From the NCBI RefSeq assembly GCF_002013915.1, contig NZ_MBTF01000038.1:248001-312000 (forward strand): 64,000 nt of DNA, written 5' to 3'. The position numbers were made by a program, and so were the translations under genes. The notes under the pieces are model-generated. The model did no database searches and was not told the origin of the DNA. It saw nothing but the letters and a program-made list of their open reading frames with translations. Position 1 is the stretch's first letter; every line of letters begins with the position of its first letter. This DNA comes from Mucilaginibacter pedocola. GTDB taxonomy: Bacteria > Bacteroidota > Bacteroidia > Sphingobacteriales > Sphingobacteriaceae. Below, piece by piece: positions 8,033-16,171 of this stretch.

Positions 8033-8581
8033 TTACACACGCGCAACCCATTTATTTTCAGGCACATTGGCATCACAACCTACTTTCCGCGCCAGCGTGA
8101 AGAGGTAGTCGCTAAGCCTGTTCAGGTAAATTACCACCTGCGCATCCACCGTGCTTTCTTCGGTTAGTTGCACCGTTATGCGCTCGGCGCGGCGGCACAC
8201 GCAGCGCGCTATGTGGCAGTAAGATACTACATCGCTTCCGCCCGGCAAAATAAAATGTTTCAATTCGGGCAAGGTTTCGTTCATCGTATCCATCTCCTGC
8301 TCAAGCAACTCAACATCTTCGGGTTTCAGGTCGGGAATAACCATACGCGATTTTTCCGGGTCGGCCGCCAGCGAAGCACCTATGGTAAATAGCCTGTCCT
8401 GCACCTCACCTAACACATCTTTATAATGTACCCCAATAGCTTGCCCGCGAATGAGGCCAATGTAACTGTTCAGCTCATCAACTGTACCGTAACTCTCTAT
8501 ACGCAAGTGGTACTTGGGCACGCGGGTACCGCCTATGAGTGATGTTTGGCCGGCATCGCCTGTTTTGGTGTATATCTTCAT
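8033..8581 (-). CDS. Cob(I)alamin adenosyltransferase, PduO type
   Basis: This enzyme transfers the adenosyl group of ATP to cob(I)alamin to make coenzyme B12. The 182-residue protein has the N-terminal ATP-binding signature KIYTKTGDAGQTSLIGG, an ESYGTVDELNSYIGL helix, and the C-terminal CRRAERITVQL and LNRLSDYLFTLAR motifs. Length is normal for the MMAB/PduO family. No other cobalamin gene is in view, so it probably serves B12 salvage for enzymes such as methylmalonyl-CoA mutase (inference). Confidence 0.95.
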   Translation of the reverse strand: MKIYTKTGDAGQTSLIGGTRVPKYHLRIESYGTVDELNSYIGLIRGQAIGVHYKDVLGEVQDRLFTIGASLAADPEKSRMVIPDLKPEDVELLEQEMDTMNETLPELKHFILPGGSDVVSYCHIARCVCRRAERITVQLTEESTVDAQVVIYLNRLSDYLFTLARKVGCDANVPENKWVARV

Positions 8582-8597
8582 ACGCGTTGGCTATTTC

Positions 8598-8726
8598 TTA
8601 ACCGCAAAGTTCACAAAGAAAAGACACAAAGCGCACAAAGGTTTTCATTTATTGGCAAGCGCCTTTAAAAAACTTTGTGGGCTTTGTGATAATAAAGCGC
8701 TATATCTTTGTGTTCTTTGTGGTAAA
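8598..8726. repeat. Intergenic repeat, family R4 (CGCAAAG/CACAAAG type)
   Basis: Ends TTAACCGCAAAG and CTTTGTGGTAA form an inverted pair. Between them are CACAAAG words on the left and CTTTGTG words on the right. Relatives lie at 32453, 34144, 48973 and 50877. Confidence 0.7.
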
Positions 8727-8785
8727 ATAAATCGAACTTAAAGCATCCTGCGATGTTCTATTCAAATATATACTATCTATCTGCT

Positions 8786-9790
8786 ATGAAACTCATTCTT
8801 TCTACGGCCAAACTGGCGGCATTAAGTTTACTTACTATATCTCTGTTAAGTTTTAGCTGCGGCGGCAATAACACAAGCAAGCCAGCGGCAGTTGCCGCAC
8901 CAGCCCCTACTCCATCCTTCAGTAAATTCCTGAGCGAAAAACAATACAACGACCTTTTTCCGCAGCGCGATAAATTCTATACTTACCAAGCTTTTATAAA
9001 AGCTGTTGACGAAATGGCAAAGGTGAAGGTAAAAGTAACCCGCCGTGCTGTTTCGGTTTACCAGTTCATCCGCACCGATAAACGCACCGGCAAGGATAGC
9101 ATCGTGCGCCAGGACGGTGATTGGAACGAACAATGGGCAAAAGAAAAACCCGACAGCACCTTCACGGTTGATTACGGCGGTTTCTGCACCGAGAAAGATG
9201 CCGTTACAAACAAACGCGAGCTGGCGGCATTCTTCGCCCAGATAGCCCACGAAACCCGCCACGGTATGAACGGCACCTACACTGATGGCTTAATGCAAAC
9301 GCATGAAGATAATACCAGCCTGCAGTACGAAAGCGACAGCGACGAATACCCCTCGGTAAAAGGGCAAAAATATTACGGCCGCGGCCCTATGCAAATAAGC
9401 TACAACGGCAACTATGGCTATGCATCAGATATTATCTTCGGCAACAAACATATCTTGTTGGATAACCCCGCACTGGTAGAAACCGACCCGGTGGTATCCT
9501 TTAAAACCGCCATTTATTTTTGGATGACACCCGAAACGCACAAGCCATCGGCACATGATGTAATGATAGGCAAATGGCAGCCAAACGCTAAAGACAAAGC
9601 AGCCGGCCGTACCCCCGGCTTCGGCATGACGATAGTAATTGTGAACGGCGCTTTAGAGTGCAACAAAGGTGAAGACAACTACAGCATGAACGACCGCATT
9701 GGCTTCTACCAGTTCTTCCTGAAAAAATTGGGCGCTACCGACCCTAATTGCGCCTGCAGCTGTGGTAAGATGGCACCGTATAGTTATTGA
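8786..9790 (+). CDS. Glycoside hydrolase family 19 (chitinase-like) lipoprotein
   Basis: A predicted secreted GH19 enzyme cleaving beta-1,4 links of chitin or a similar N-acetylglucosamine polymer. The start at 8786 gives a lipoprotein signal peptide with lipobox LSFSC; the upstream ATG at 8753 adds 11 non-signal residues. Catalytic-region motifs: FFAQIAHETRHG (acid Glu156) and YYGRGPMQISYNGNYG (about 196-211), the GH19 signature. Cysteines near the C-terminus (CNCACSCG-like) may form disulfides. The 334-residue length fits a single-domain GH19 enzyme. Substrate could also be peptidoglycan-like material. It is followed by the secreted cyanophycinase-like gene. Confidence 0.88.
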   Translation: MKLILSTAKLAALSLLTISLLSFSCGGNNTSKPAAVAAPAPTPSFSKFLSEKQYNDLFPQRDKFYTYQAFIKAVDEMAKVKVKVTRRAVSVYQFIRTDKRTGKDSIVRQDGDWNEQWAKEKPDSTFTVDYGGFCTEKDAVTNKRELAAFFAQIAHETRHGMNGTYTDGLMQTHEDNTSLQYESDSDEYPSVKGQKYYGRGPMQISYNGNYGYASDIIFGNKHILLDNPALVETDPVVSFKTAIYFWMTPETHKPSAHDVMIGKWQPNAKDKAAGRTPGFGMTIVIVNGALECNKGEDNYSMNDRIGFYQFFLKKLGATDPNCACSCGKMAPYSY

Positions 9791-9817
9791 TCTCGGACGC
9801 CGGATATTCGATTTCGG
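9782..9817. repeat. TTTCGGAT-type short repeat
   Basis: Words CTCGGACGCCGGATATTCGATTTCGGAT resemble those at 18316-18362 and 18546-18580. No coding content. Confidence 0.4.
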
Positions 9818-9830
9818 ATTTTTCCCGCCT

Positions 9831-9881
9831 CATCAGGCGTCAAACGCCTGATGAACAACATTTGTAAGCGTCCACGCTTAC
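9831..9881. repeat. Double hairpin (CATCAGGCG / GTAAGCGT)
   Basis: Two perfect hairpins in a row: CATCAGGCGT-CAA-ACGCCTGATG (9831-9853) and GTAAGCGT-CC-ACGCTTAC (9864-9881). It lies between the chitinase-like and cyanophycinase-like genes, 22 bases before the latter's ATG. It could end transcription of the first gene or be a REP-type repeat. Confidence 0.65.
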
Positions 9882-9902
9882 TTTCATTTAATAGAGAAAA
9901 GT

Positions 9903-10937
9903 ATGCTGAAACGTTTACAAAACCTACTGTTGATCCTACTATTATCAGCGAGCTGGCTCACATCTTATGCAACGCCCGATACCACCAAACTCTATCGCAA
10001 CCGCCCTGCATCTTTGGGCATTATTGGCGATACCGCCGATGTAAAAACACCAACCAAATTGGGCCTGGTAATGATGGGTGGCGGCAAGGATGTTGATGGC
10101 GCTTTTAAATGGATGCTCAACCAGAGTGGCGGCGGCGATGTAGTTGTCATCCGCGCATCGGGCACGGCGGCGTATAACCCCTATATTTACGAGTTGGGCA
10201 AGGTAAATTCGGTAGAAACACTAAAGATAGATTCTCGCGAGCTGGCCAATAATGATACTGTTGCTAATATCATCCGCAATGCCGAAATGCTTTTTATAGC
10301 CGGCGGCGACCAAAGCAATTATATGAAATACTGGCGCGGCACCAAAACCATGGATGCCATTAATTACCTGCTCAACAAAAAACACGTACCTGTGGGAGGT
10401 ACAAGCGCCGGCTGCGCCATTTTAGGCGGTTTTTATTATAGCGGCGAGATTGCCAGCTTAACGGCAGACACCGCCTTGGCCAACCCCTACCACAGCCTGG
10501 TAAAGCTTTACAATAACGATTTTGTGCACGCCCCATACCTGCAAAACGTAATAACCGACCAGCACTATGTAACCCGCAGCCGCCAGGGCCGCCACGTAGT
10601 TTTTTTGGCACGCATAGCCACCGACCATCACGCCGATATAAAAGGTATAGCCGTCGACGAACGCACGGCAGTTTGCATGGACGAAAAGGGGCAAGCTATG
10701 GTTATTGGAAGCAGCAAAGCCTATTTCTTATTGCCTGATGCCAATAAAGCACCCGAAACCCTCGCCCCCGGTAAACCCCTTACCTGGAACCAAAACCAGC
10801 AAGCCATAAAAGTGTATGAGATACAAGCCACTCCCGACGGCGCTGGTCATTTCGACCTGAAGAAATTCGACCTGAGTAAGGCTACCGGCGGCAACTGGCA
10901 ATGGTGGTGGGTACAGGATGGGGTGTTGCGTATGTAA
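9903..10937 (+). CDS. Secreted cyanophycinase-like peptidase (S51)
   Basis: S51 serine peptidase-like protein of 344 residues with an N-terminal signal peptide (about 1-24). The S51 core is visible: MMGGGKDVDGAFKWML, an AGGDQSNYMKYW block and the nucleophile loop GGTSAGCAILGG with Ser168. Cyanophycinases release beta-Asp-Arg dipeptides from cyanophycin; some exported homologues may act on other isoaspartyl peptides. The neighbour is a secreted chitinase-like enzyme, which suggests use of nitrogen-rich polymers (inference). Confidence 0.88.
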   Translation: MLKRLQNLLLILLLSASWLTSYATPDTTKLYRNRPASLGIIGDTADVKTPTKLGLVMMGGGKDVDGAFKWMLNQSGGGDVVVIRASGTAAYNPYIYELGKVNSVETLKIDSRELANNDTVANIIRNAEMLFIAGGDQSNYMKYWRGTKTMDAINYLLNKKHVPVGGTSAGCAILGGFYYSGEIASLTADTALANPYHSLVKLYNNDFVHAPYLQNVITDQHYVTRSRQGRHVVFLARIATDHHADIKGIAVDERTAVCMDEKGQAMVIGSSKAYFLLPDANKAPETLAPGKPLTWNQNQQAIKVYEIQATPDGAGHFDLKKFDLSKATGGNWQWWWVQDGVLRM

Positions 10938-11014
10938 ATACGCTGTTACAGCTATTGGTGGTAGTGATAATTTGTCGGATATTTAGGCACCTAACATATA
11001 ACACTACCTTCACC

Positions 11015-11482
11015 ATGAAAGCCTTAAAAACACTACTATTAATAGCAGCCTGCCTGCTATGCAAACCTCTATTTGCGCAAGAAACTCCCGAAAGTTACAT
11101 CACCAGATTTTTCGCCGAGTACAAAATATCACCTTTAACGGCCATTGATAAAATTTATGCCAGCAACGTTTGGATGGCGGGTTCAAAAGAAGCCATAGAT
11201 GGTTTGAAAACAAAACTCAATGCCCTATCGGTTGAAAATGTAGGCAAGTATTACGGACAGGATCTTATAACTACTAAACAGGTCACTTCCAGGCTTAAGC
11301 TTTACTCCTACATGGTGAGATTCGACCGGCAGCCCGTGCGTTTCATTTTTAAATTCTACAAGGCTAGCGATAAATGGATGCTATACAGCTTTAAGTTCGA
11401 CGACCAAATGGACACAGAACTTGAGCAATCGGCCAAATTGGATGCATTCCCCAACCCCGTTAATGTTTATAGGGTGAACTAA
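11015..11482 (+). CDS. Exported protein of unknown function
   Basis: A 155-residue protein starting MKALKTLLLIAACLLCKPLF with a cleavable signal peptide (site near AQE). The frame is open upstream to 10901, but the signal peptide fixes the start at 11015. The mature part is an alpha/beta-looking domain with KLYSYMVRFDRQPVRFIFKF, reminiscent of small NTF2-like or DUF4783-like proteins; I cannot assign it. It lies 77 bases after the cyanophycinase-like gene on the same strand and ends just before a strong terminator. Confidence 0.75.
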   Translation: MKALKTLLLIAACLLCKPLFAQETPESYITRFFAEYKISPLTAIDKIYASNVWMAGSKEAIDGLKTKLNALSVENVGKYYGQDLITTKQVTSRLKLYSYMVRFDRQPVRFIFKFYKASDKWMLYSFKFDDQMDTELEQSAKLDAFPNPVNVYRVN

Positions 11483-11494
11483 TATTTGCACCCA

Positions 11495-11533
11495 AACAGC
11501 AAAGGCCCGGTTTTATGCCGGGCCTTTGCTGTT
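11495..11533. terminator. Bidirectional terminator
   Basis: Perfect 16-bp stem (11495-11510 with 11518-11533; core AAAGGCCCGG / CCGGGCCTTT) and a 7-nt TTTTATG loop, between the convergent genes ending at 11482 and 11550. Confidence 0.85.
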
Positions 11534-11549
11534 GTATCTCATTTGTTCC

Positions 11550-12761
11550 TTATTCGCTCTTCCCTACCAGTGCCCATTTATAGCTGGCGCCATCTTTTAC
11601 AATGCCAAAATAGTCGAAGGTACCGCTGGCGCGGTCGCCAAATTCGTCAAGGGCATCTGCGCCTACTATACCGGTATCTTTGTTGGCTTCGGCTATAAAT
11701 GCAGCGCGCAGTTTTGCAAAATCATCGGCATGCCCGTTGGTTGTTTCCAGCGTGTAGGCAATCGTCCAAAGCGCGTCGTATGCGGCCAGCGCATAAGCAT
11801 CTGGCTCTATACCGGTTTTAGCTTTTATCCTGTCGGCAACGGGCTGCCATTTACTTTGTAAGGAAGTTGGCAAGCCGAACGATGGCGCAAAAAAGCCGGT
11901 TTTTATAGCAAACTCAGCCGCTACCGCATTGCCGGTTAAAGCAGTGCTCAACACAATGCCGTCGCCACCGTACCATTTAATGCTATTCAGCGTAGGCTCG
12001 GCGCTGGCCAGTTTAAATAGTTCGATACCTTCGTCAAACGATGCCAGGTAAACTGCAACCTTGCCTGCACCTTTTGAGGTTGTTAAACGGGCTACTTCCG
12101 CTTTTACGGCAGCAATTACGGTGGTATAATCGCTGGTAGTAATGGCATAAGGCGCAATAGCGCTTACCTCACCTCCTTTAGCGGTAAATGCCGCGCCTGT
12201 GGCGGTTTGCAGCCCTTTGTTGCCGGCATCATCACGCGCTACGGTTACCAGCCCTGTAGCACCTTGCGTAAATATAGTTGCACCACTTGCCACACCTTCA
12301 ATTTTATCGGGCGGGCAAAAACGGAAAATATTATCATCAACAGCCAGGCTGCCCGCGGTACTGCTTTGGCTTACCACTATTACCTGCGAAGCATCTACCT
12401 GCCCTTTAATCGCCGCAACTTCGGCGCTCGATTGCGGCCCAATAACAAACTTAACGTTACGGTTGTATACGTCGGTGGTATACAAACTTTGGGCGGCCGC
12501 AGTCTCCAATTTTGTATCGCTCACCGCTACGGATATACTGAAACGGCTATCTTTTTTTGCCAGGTAGGCGTTAATATCTTCCTGCGCCAGCTCCAGCGCC
12601 GCTTTAGAGGTGATACCTAACGACGACCAGTTGCCCGTAAGCGAAAACAGCCCCTGCACAAACACAGGTTGCGCAACAATAACTTTGGTTGATTTTTGGC
12701 AGCTAAACGTTAGCAGGGCGGTGGCCAACAAAGTGGTAACAGGCAGTAAAAGTTTCCTCAT
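11550..12761 (-). CDS. ABC-type substrate-binding lipoprotein (PBP fold I, Leu/Ile/Val type)
   Basis: A 403-residue lipoprotein: signal peptide with lipobox LTFSC at about residue 20, then a type I periplasmic-binding fold. It includes LTGNWSSLGITSKAALELAQEDIN, the FVIGPQSSAEVAA block and a C-terminal DAYALAAYDALWTIAY block typical of branched-chain amino-acid binding receptors. No permease or ATPase lies nearby, so it may work with a remote transporter or as a sensor. Ligand unknown. Convergent with 11015-11482 across a strong terminator. Confidence 0.85.
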   Translation of the reverse strand: MRKLLLPVTTLLATALLTFSCQKSTKVIVAQPVFVQGLFSLTGNWSSLGITSKAALELAQEDINAYLAKKDSRFSISVAVSDTKLETAAAQSLYTTDVYNRNVKFVIGPQSSAEVAAIKGQVDASQVIVVSQSSTAGSLAVDDNIFRFCPPDKIEGVASGATIFTQGATGLVTVARDDAGNKGLQTATGAAFTAKGGEVSAIAPYAITTSDYTTVIAAVKAEVARLTTSKGAGKVAVYLASFDEGIELFKLASAEPTLNSIKWYGGDGIVLSTALTGNAVAAEFAIKTGFFAPSFGLPTSLQSKWQPVADRIKAKTGIEPDAYALAAYDALWTIAYTLETTNGHADDFAKLRAAFIAEANKDTGIVGADALDEFGDRASGTFDYFGIVKDGASYKWALVGKSE

Positions 12762-12901
12762 TTCGGTTCGGGTTTATTTAAACGCAAAATAGCGATAATT
12801 ACTGAAGCTGCCTACAGGTGATTTTCAGCTTGTTTTATGCACTGCAAAAGCTAAATTTAGCTGTAAGCTTATTATCTTTAGCAGGTTTTAAATATAAGTT
12901 A

Positions 12902-13519
12902 ATGAGCGATTTTTTATTTGATGAGAGCGGGCTATCGCAGGAAACCATAGATAGTTTCCGGGCCACATACGATGAGCTGCGCGAGCATTTCAATATACAG
13001 CTTACCGGCCACATCAATTTTCACCTCGAAGATTTCGAGGCATTTAACCAATACCATAACCACCAATTGCTTGGCTCGTACGTTATCAAAAACGGGCACA
13101 GCGACTGCTACCTGTTATTTGTAGATACTAAGGCAAAAAAGGCCAAAGAAGGTGCCATAACAGGCCACTACGAATACCAGACTTGGGCCTTAGCCTACCT
13201 GAAACGCGATTTTGGCCGCGTAAAGATTCGCCAGGAAACCCTGAAAGATAAACTCGCAGAACTCATTCACCCGCTGGAACTGGATTTTAAGGAAGACAAA
13301 GCCTTCAGCGATACTTTCTACGTACTGGTGAACGACCACGCAAAGGCCATCCACTGCATGGACCGCCACTTCCGTAACGCCGTAATGGATATACGCGAAG
13401 ATGATTTTGTGATAGAGATAGTAAACCACACCCTCATCATCGGCAACAAAAAACCCATATCGCCCGAGCGCGCGGTATATATGGCGGAGTTTGTTTGTAA
13501 ACTGGCGGAGGTGTGTTAG
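12902..13519 (+). CDS. Conserved hypothetical protein
   Basis: A 205-residue soluble protein starting MSDFLFDESGLSQETIDSFR. The open frame reaches back to 12818, but those codons translate the A+T-rich upstream region and look non-coding. It has no signal peptide or membrane segment and I recognise no motif. Charged, alternating alpha/beta composition. The stop lies 12 bases before the tandem repeats upstream of the DUF559 gene. Confidence 0.7.
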   Translation: MSDFLFDESGLSQETIDSFRATYDELREHFNIQLTGHINFHLEDFEAFNQYHNHQLLGSYVIKNGHSDCYLLFVDTKAKKAKEGAITGHYEYQTWALAYLKRDFGRVKIRQETLKDKLAELIHPLELDFKEDKAFSDTFYVLVNDHAKAIHCMDRHFRNAVMDIREDDFVIEIVNHTLIIGNKKPISPERAVYMAEFVCKLAEVC

Positions 13520-13531
13520 GGGTAGAAGTAG

Positions 13532-13713
13532 CCACCACAAGTTCCCCTCTTGAAAGGGGTAAGGGGGTGTGTTAGCCACAAGGACATAAAATAACCACCA
13601 CAAGTTCCCCTCTTGAGAGGGGTTAGGGGTGTGTCAGCCACAAGGACATTAAAATAGCCACCACAAGTTCCCCTCTTGAGAGGGGTTAGGGGTGTGTTAA
13701 CCACGCAGTAGCC
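13532..13713. repeat. Three 63-bp tandem repeats upstream of the DUF559 gene
   Basis: Units start at 13532, 13595 and 13658 (exact 63-bp period; the last is truncated). Each holds the palindromic core CCCCTCTTGAGAGGGG (13544-13559 with one change, 13607-13622, 13670-13685), then TTAGGGGTGTGTTAGCCAC. Because 63 is a multiple of three, the minus strand reads as a false 21-residue repeat protein. The last unit ends about 10 bases before the DUF559 start codon. Confidence 0.9.
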
Positions 13714-13722
13714 ACAATACAA

Positions 13723-14106
13723 ATGAAGCGCAAGATCATTCCATACAATCCGAAGCTTAAGCTATTAGCCCGTAAACTTAGGAATGATACAACACTCGGC
13801 GAAGCCCTCCTTTGGAAAGAGCTCAACGGCAAACAAATGCATGGTTTCGATTTCCATCGCCAAAAACCGCTCTTAAATTATATCGCCGATTTTTTCTGCC
13901 AAGAACTCAACCTCGTAATAGAGGTGGACGGAAGCTACCACAATCATGACGAGCAATGCCGCTTAGATGATGCAAGAGAAGTCGAACTTGCAGAATATAA
14001 TTTAACTGTATTGCGCTTTACGGAGATGGAAGTAAGGAAAGATATGGTTAATGTGTTAAGGACGATTGAGGGTTACATTTTGGGTTATAAAGAGAATAAC
14101 GTATAA
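13723..14106 (+). CDS. DUF559 (Vsr/PD-(D/E)XK-like) endonuclease-domain protein
   Basis: A 127-residue protein, the normal size for stand-alone DUF559. An N-terminal helix region with LARKLRNDTTLGEALLWKEL is followed by HRQKPLLNYIADFFCQEL and IEVDGSYH. Asp56, Glu67, Asp69 and His73 mark the nuclease-like core shared with the very-short-patch-repair endonuclease fold. Family function is unknown, though the fold predicts DNA cleavage or nicking. The gene is enclosed by inverted repeats at both ends. It is not next to any methylase, so it is unlikely to be part of a restriction system. Confidence 0.85.
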   Translation: MKRKIIPYNPKLKLLARKLRNDTTLGEALLWKELNGKQMHGFDFHRQKPLLNYIADFFCQELNLVIEVDGSYHNHDEQCRLDDAREVELAEYNLTVLRFTEMEVRKDMVNVLRTIEGYILGYKENNV

Positions 14107-14439
14107 CACACCCCTAACCCCTCTCAAGAGGGGAACCTTAGTTCGATATGCTTTTCGCAGATAAAGTTCCCTCTTGATAGGGGGCACGAAGGAAAGTGCG
14201 TCTGCAGGGATGTGTTAGCCACTGTGCAAAACCGTTTTGCATCGTCTCTAACACACCCCTAACCCCTCTCAAGAGGGGAACCATAGTTCGATATGCTTTT
14301 CGCAGATAAAGTTCCCCTCTCGAGAGGGGGCGCGAGGGGAATTGCGGTTGCAGGGGTGTGTTAGCCACTTGGCAAAGCCGCTTTGCATCGTATCTAACAC
14401 ACCCCTAACCCCTCTCAAGAGGGGAACCATAGTTCAATA
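14105..14439. repeat. Tandem ~145-bp repeats downstream of the DUF559 gene
   Basis: Units begin at 14105, 14250 and 14396 (145-146 bp period; the third is partial). Each starts ACACACCCCTAACCCCTC with core CCCCTCTCAAGAGGGG (14118-14133, 14263-14278, 14409-14424). Each also holds a second, opposite GTTCCC(C)TCT... arm; at 14314-14329 this arm is a perfect 16-bp palindrome containing CTCGAG. This fills the gap to the next gene. Confidence 0.9.
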
Positions 14440-14453
14440 TTGCTTTTGTTTTT

Positions 14454-16109
14454 CTATTCCCCTACCGCCGGTAAAATATACTCCTGCATCATTTTATCAA
14501 CCTGCGAATGCGCATACCCTTCGTTGTAGGCGGTGGCGGTTACTACTATTACCAGTGGCTGATCTTTAAAAACGAATATTTTGTTTCCGCCGTTGCCGGT
14601 GCAGTACCAGGTTTCGTAATCTTTACCGTTAATGGTGTAAGTTTTGTTCCAAAACAGGTAGCCATAGTTGCCGGGGCCAACTGCCTCTACAGGGAGTGCG
14701 ATCTGTTTGCTGTGCGACTTTTGCACCCATTCCTTCGGAATGATTTGTTTGCCATTCCAAACACCATTGTTTTTGTAGAGCTGGCCAAATTTGGCAAAGT
14801 CTAAGGCGCGGAGCCTGATACCGCCTGCCGTGTTGGGTACGTTTTGCGGGGTGTATTGCCATTTGTAATTGGTGATGCCTAAAGGCTTGAACAGTTTGGC
14901 ATCAGCATATTTATCCAAACCACCAGGGACTTTTTGGTTAAGAATATCGCCCAGTACTACTACGCCGGCAGTGAAATAATTCCAGCTTTGGTAAGCTTGT
15001 TTGCTGCTATCAACCTTCAAATCCAACGCAAATTTTACCCAGTTATTCAGCGGGTACATATTGTTTTCGTTGCCGGGTGAATTGTCATCGCTATCGTTAG
15101 CATCAAACACCGAACTCATGGTGAGCAGGCTTTTAAGGGTAATGCTGTCTTTCTTAGGTGAGTAATTGGCGTAAGCCTTCAGGTTATAAAAATCAGATAA
15201 CGTTTGCTGTTCCGATTTAATGTAGCCCTCGTTTATGGCAATACCCATAACTGCTGAAGCGAATGTTTTACCAACGGAACGCGGGTCGTGCAGGGTATCA
15301 CGGCCTTCGCCGTTAAAATATTCCTCTATCAGCAGTTTGCCGTTTTTAATAACCACCAGGCCGCTAATATTCTTGAACTTGTTTTGGGCTATCTTCTCGT
15401 TCATGCCCTCTATCAGTTTTTTATTATAGCTTTCCTTTGATACCGTCCAGCCACTATTTGGTTTGATGGCTTGTATCTGCACATCCTTTACCTCGGCAGG
15501 CTTTATAATAATTTTCAGGTCGCCGGCGGCAACAACATCGCCAACTTTAAGCGTGGGGGTAACAATATATGGGCGAAGTTCTATCTGCAGGGTATGTGGA
15601 CCGGTTGTTAGGGCATCTTCTCCCCCGCGCATCATCAGGCGGCCGAATAGGTAACGGCTCCACATGTCCTCATGTTTTGTGCTTATCAGTTTTATACGTA
15701 AGGCAGTGCGGCTATTTTTCAAGTAATTGTACCCGGCACCTTTGTGCAGGTTTTCCTGGTAAATGAGTTTCCCGTCTATTAAAAACGAAAACTGAAAATT
15801 TCCCTCATTCAGTTGCGCTACGTTGAGCTCGGGCGCCATTTGGTGCTGGTAGTTAGTAAGCGAATTACCCATAAAGGCGCACATGCTGAGGTTATTCTTT
15901 GGGTTCAACACCAGTTCTTTTACAATGTCGGCCTCTTTTATTTGTGCTACGGGGATGGTATCGTTCAGAAAGATAATGCGGCCGATGTTTTGTTTATGGA
16001 TGGCTTCGGCAATTGGAGCTGGGCTTACGATGTCGGTTGTTTGCGCGGCTGCACTAAATGCGATGAAGCAAGACGCAGCTACGAGCAGATGTTTTATGTG
16101 GATGTGCAT
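14454..16109 (-). CDS. Exported serine hydrolase, class C beta-lactamase family
   Basis: A 551-residue protein with a signal peptide (cleavage near AAAQ, about residue 22), an N-terminal region of about 230 residues without a clear match, then a beta-lactamase/D-Ala-D-Ala-carboxypeptidase-like domain. The SxxK motif is SVGK (Ser278, Lys281). SWNYFTAG probably occupies the second motif position, without a textbook YxN. Such proteins include esterases and D-amino-acid peptidases; substrate unknown. It lies 62 bases after the AraC gene on the same strand, so it may belong to that operon. Confidence 0.85.
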   Translation of the reverse strand: MHIHIKHLLVAASCFIAFSAAAQTTDIVSPAPIAEAIHKQNIGRIIFLNDTIPVAQIKEADIVKELVLNPKNNLSMCAFMGNSLTNYQHQMAPELNVAQLNEGNFQFSFLIDGKLIYQENLHKGAGYNYLKNSRTALRIKLISTKHEDMWSRYLFGRLMMRGGEDALTTGPHTLQIELRPYIVTPTLKVGDVVAAGDLKIIIKPAEVKDVQIQAIKPNSGWTVSKESYNKKLIEGMNEKIAQNKFKNISGLVVIKNGKLLIEEYFNGEGRDTLHDPRSVGKTFASAVMGIAINEGYIKSEQQTLSDFYNLKAYANYSPKKDSITLKSLLTMSSVFDANDSDDNSPGNENNMYPLNNWVKFALDLKVDSSKQAYQSWNYFTAGVVVLGDILNQKVPGGLDKYADAKLFKPLGITNYKWQYTPQNVPNTAGGIRLRALDFAKFGQLYKNNGVWNGKQIIPKEWVQKSHSKQIALPVEAVGPGNYGYLFWNKTYTINGKDYETWYCTGNGGNKIFVFKDQPLVIVVTATAYNEGYAHSQVDKMMQEYILPAVGE

Positions 16110-16171
16110 GTTTTCGTTTTATGTTATGCATGCAAATCTCCGCCAAGTTTACCGCTCAAAATAGAACAGGA

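Larger units (their letters stand above)
13532..14439. mobile_element. Candidate repeat-bounded DUF559 module
   Basis: The DUF559 gene lies inside a perfect 32-bp inverted repeat (13667-13698 and 14105-14136). The same repeats extend outward as tandem copies on each side, in opposite orientation. The right repeat begins at the stop codon and the left one ends 24 bases before the ATG, so promoter and terminator must come from the repeats. The design recalls REP/RAYT modules and MITE-bounded nuclease genes. Mobility is inferred and has not been shown. Confidence 0.5.

Noticed and set aside
13516..13722. 68-residue minus-strand ORF with a 21-residue internal repeat
   Set aside because: It is the translation of the 63-bp tandem repeats (63 is a multiple of 3). 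No start signal or family; the repeat is a DNA element.
13723..14106. Restriction-modification system
   Set aside because: No methyltransferase or specificity gene is near the nuclease-like protein; it is enclosed by repeats.
13532..14439. CRISPR array
   Set aside because: Units are contiguous and palindromic, with no unique spacers of constant length, and no cas genes are nearby.
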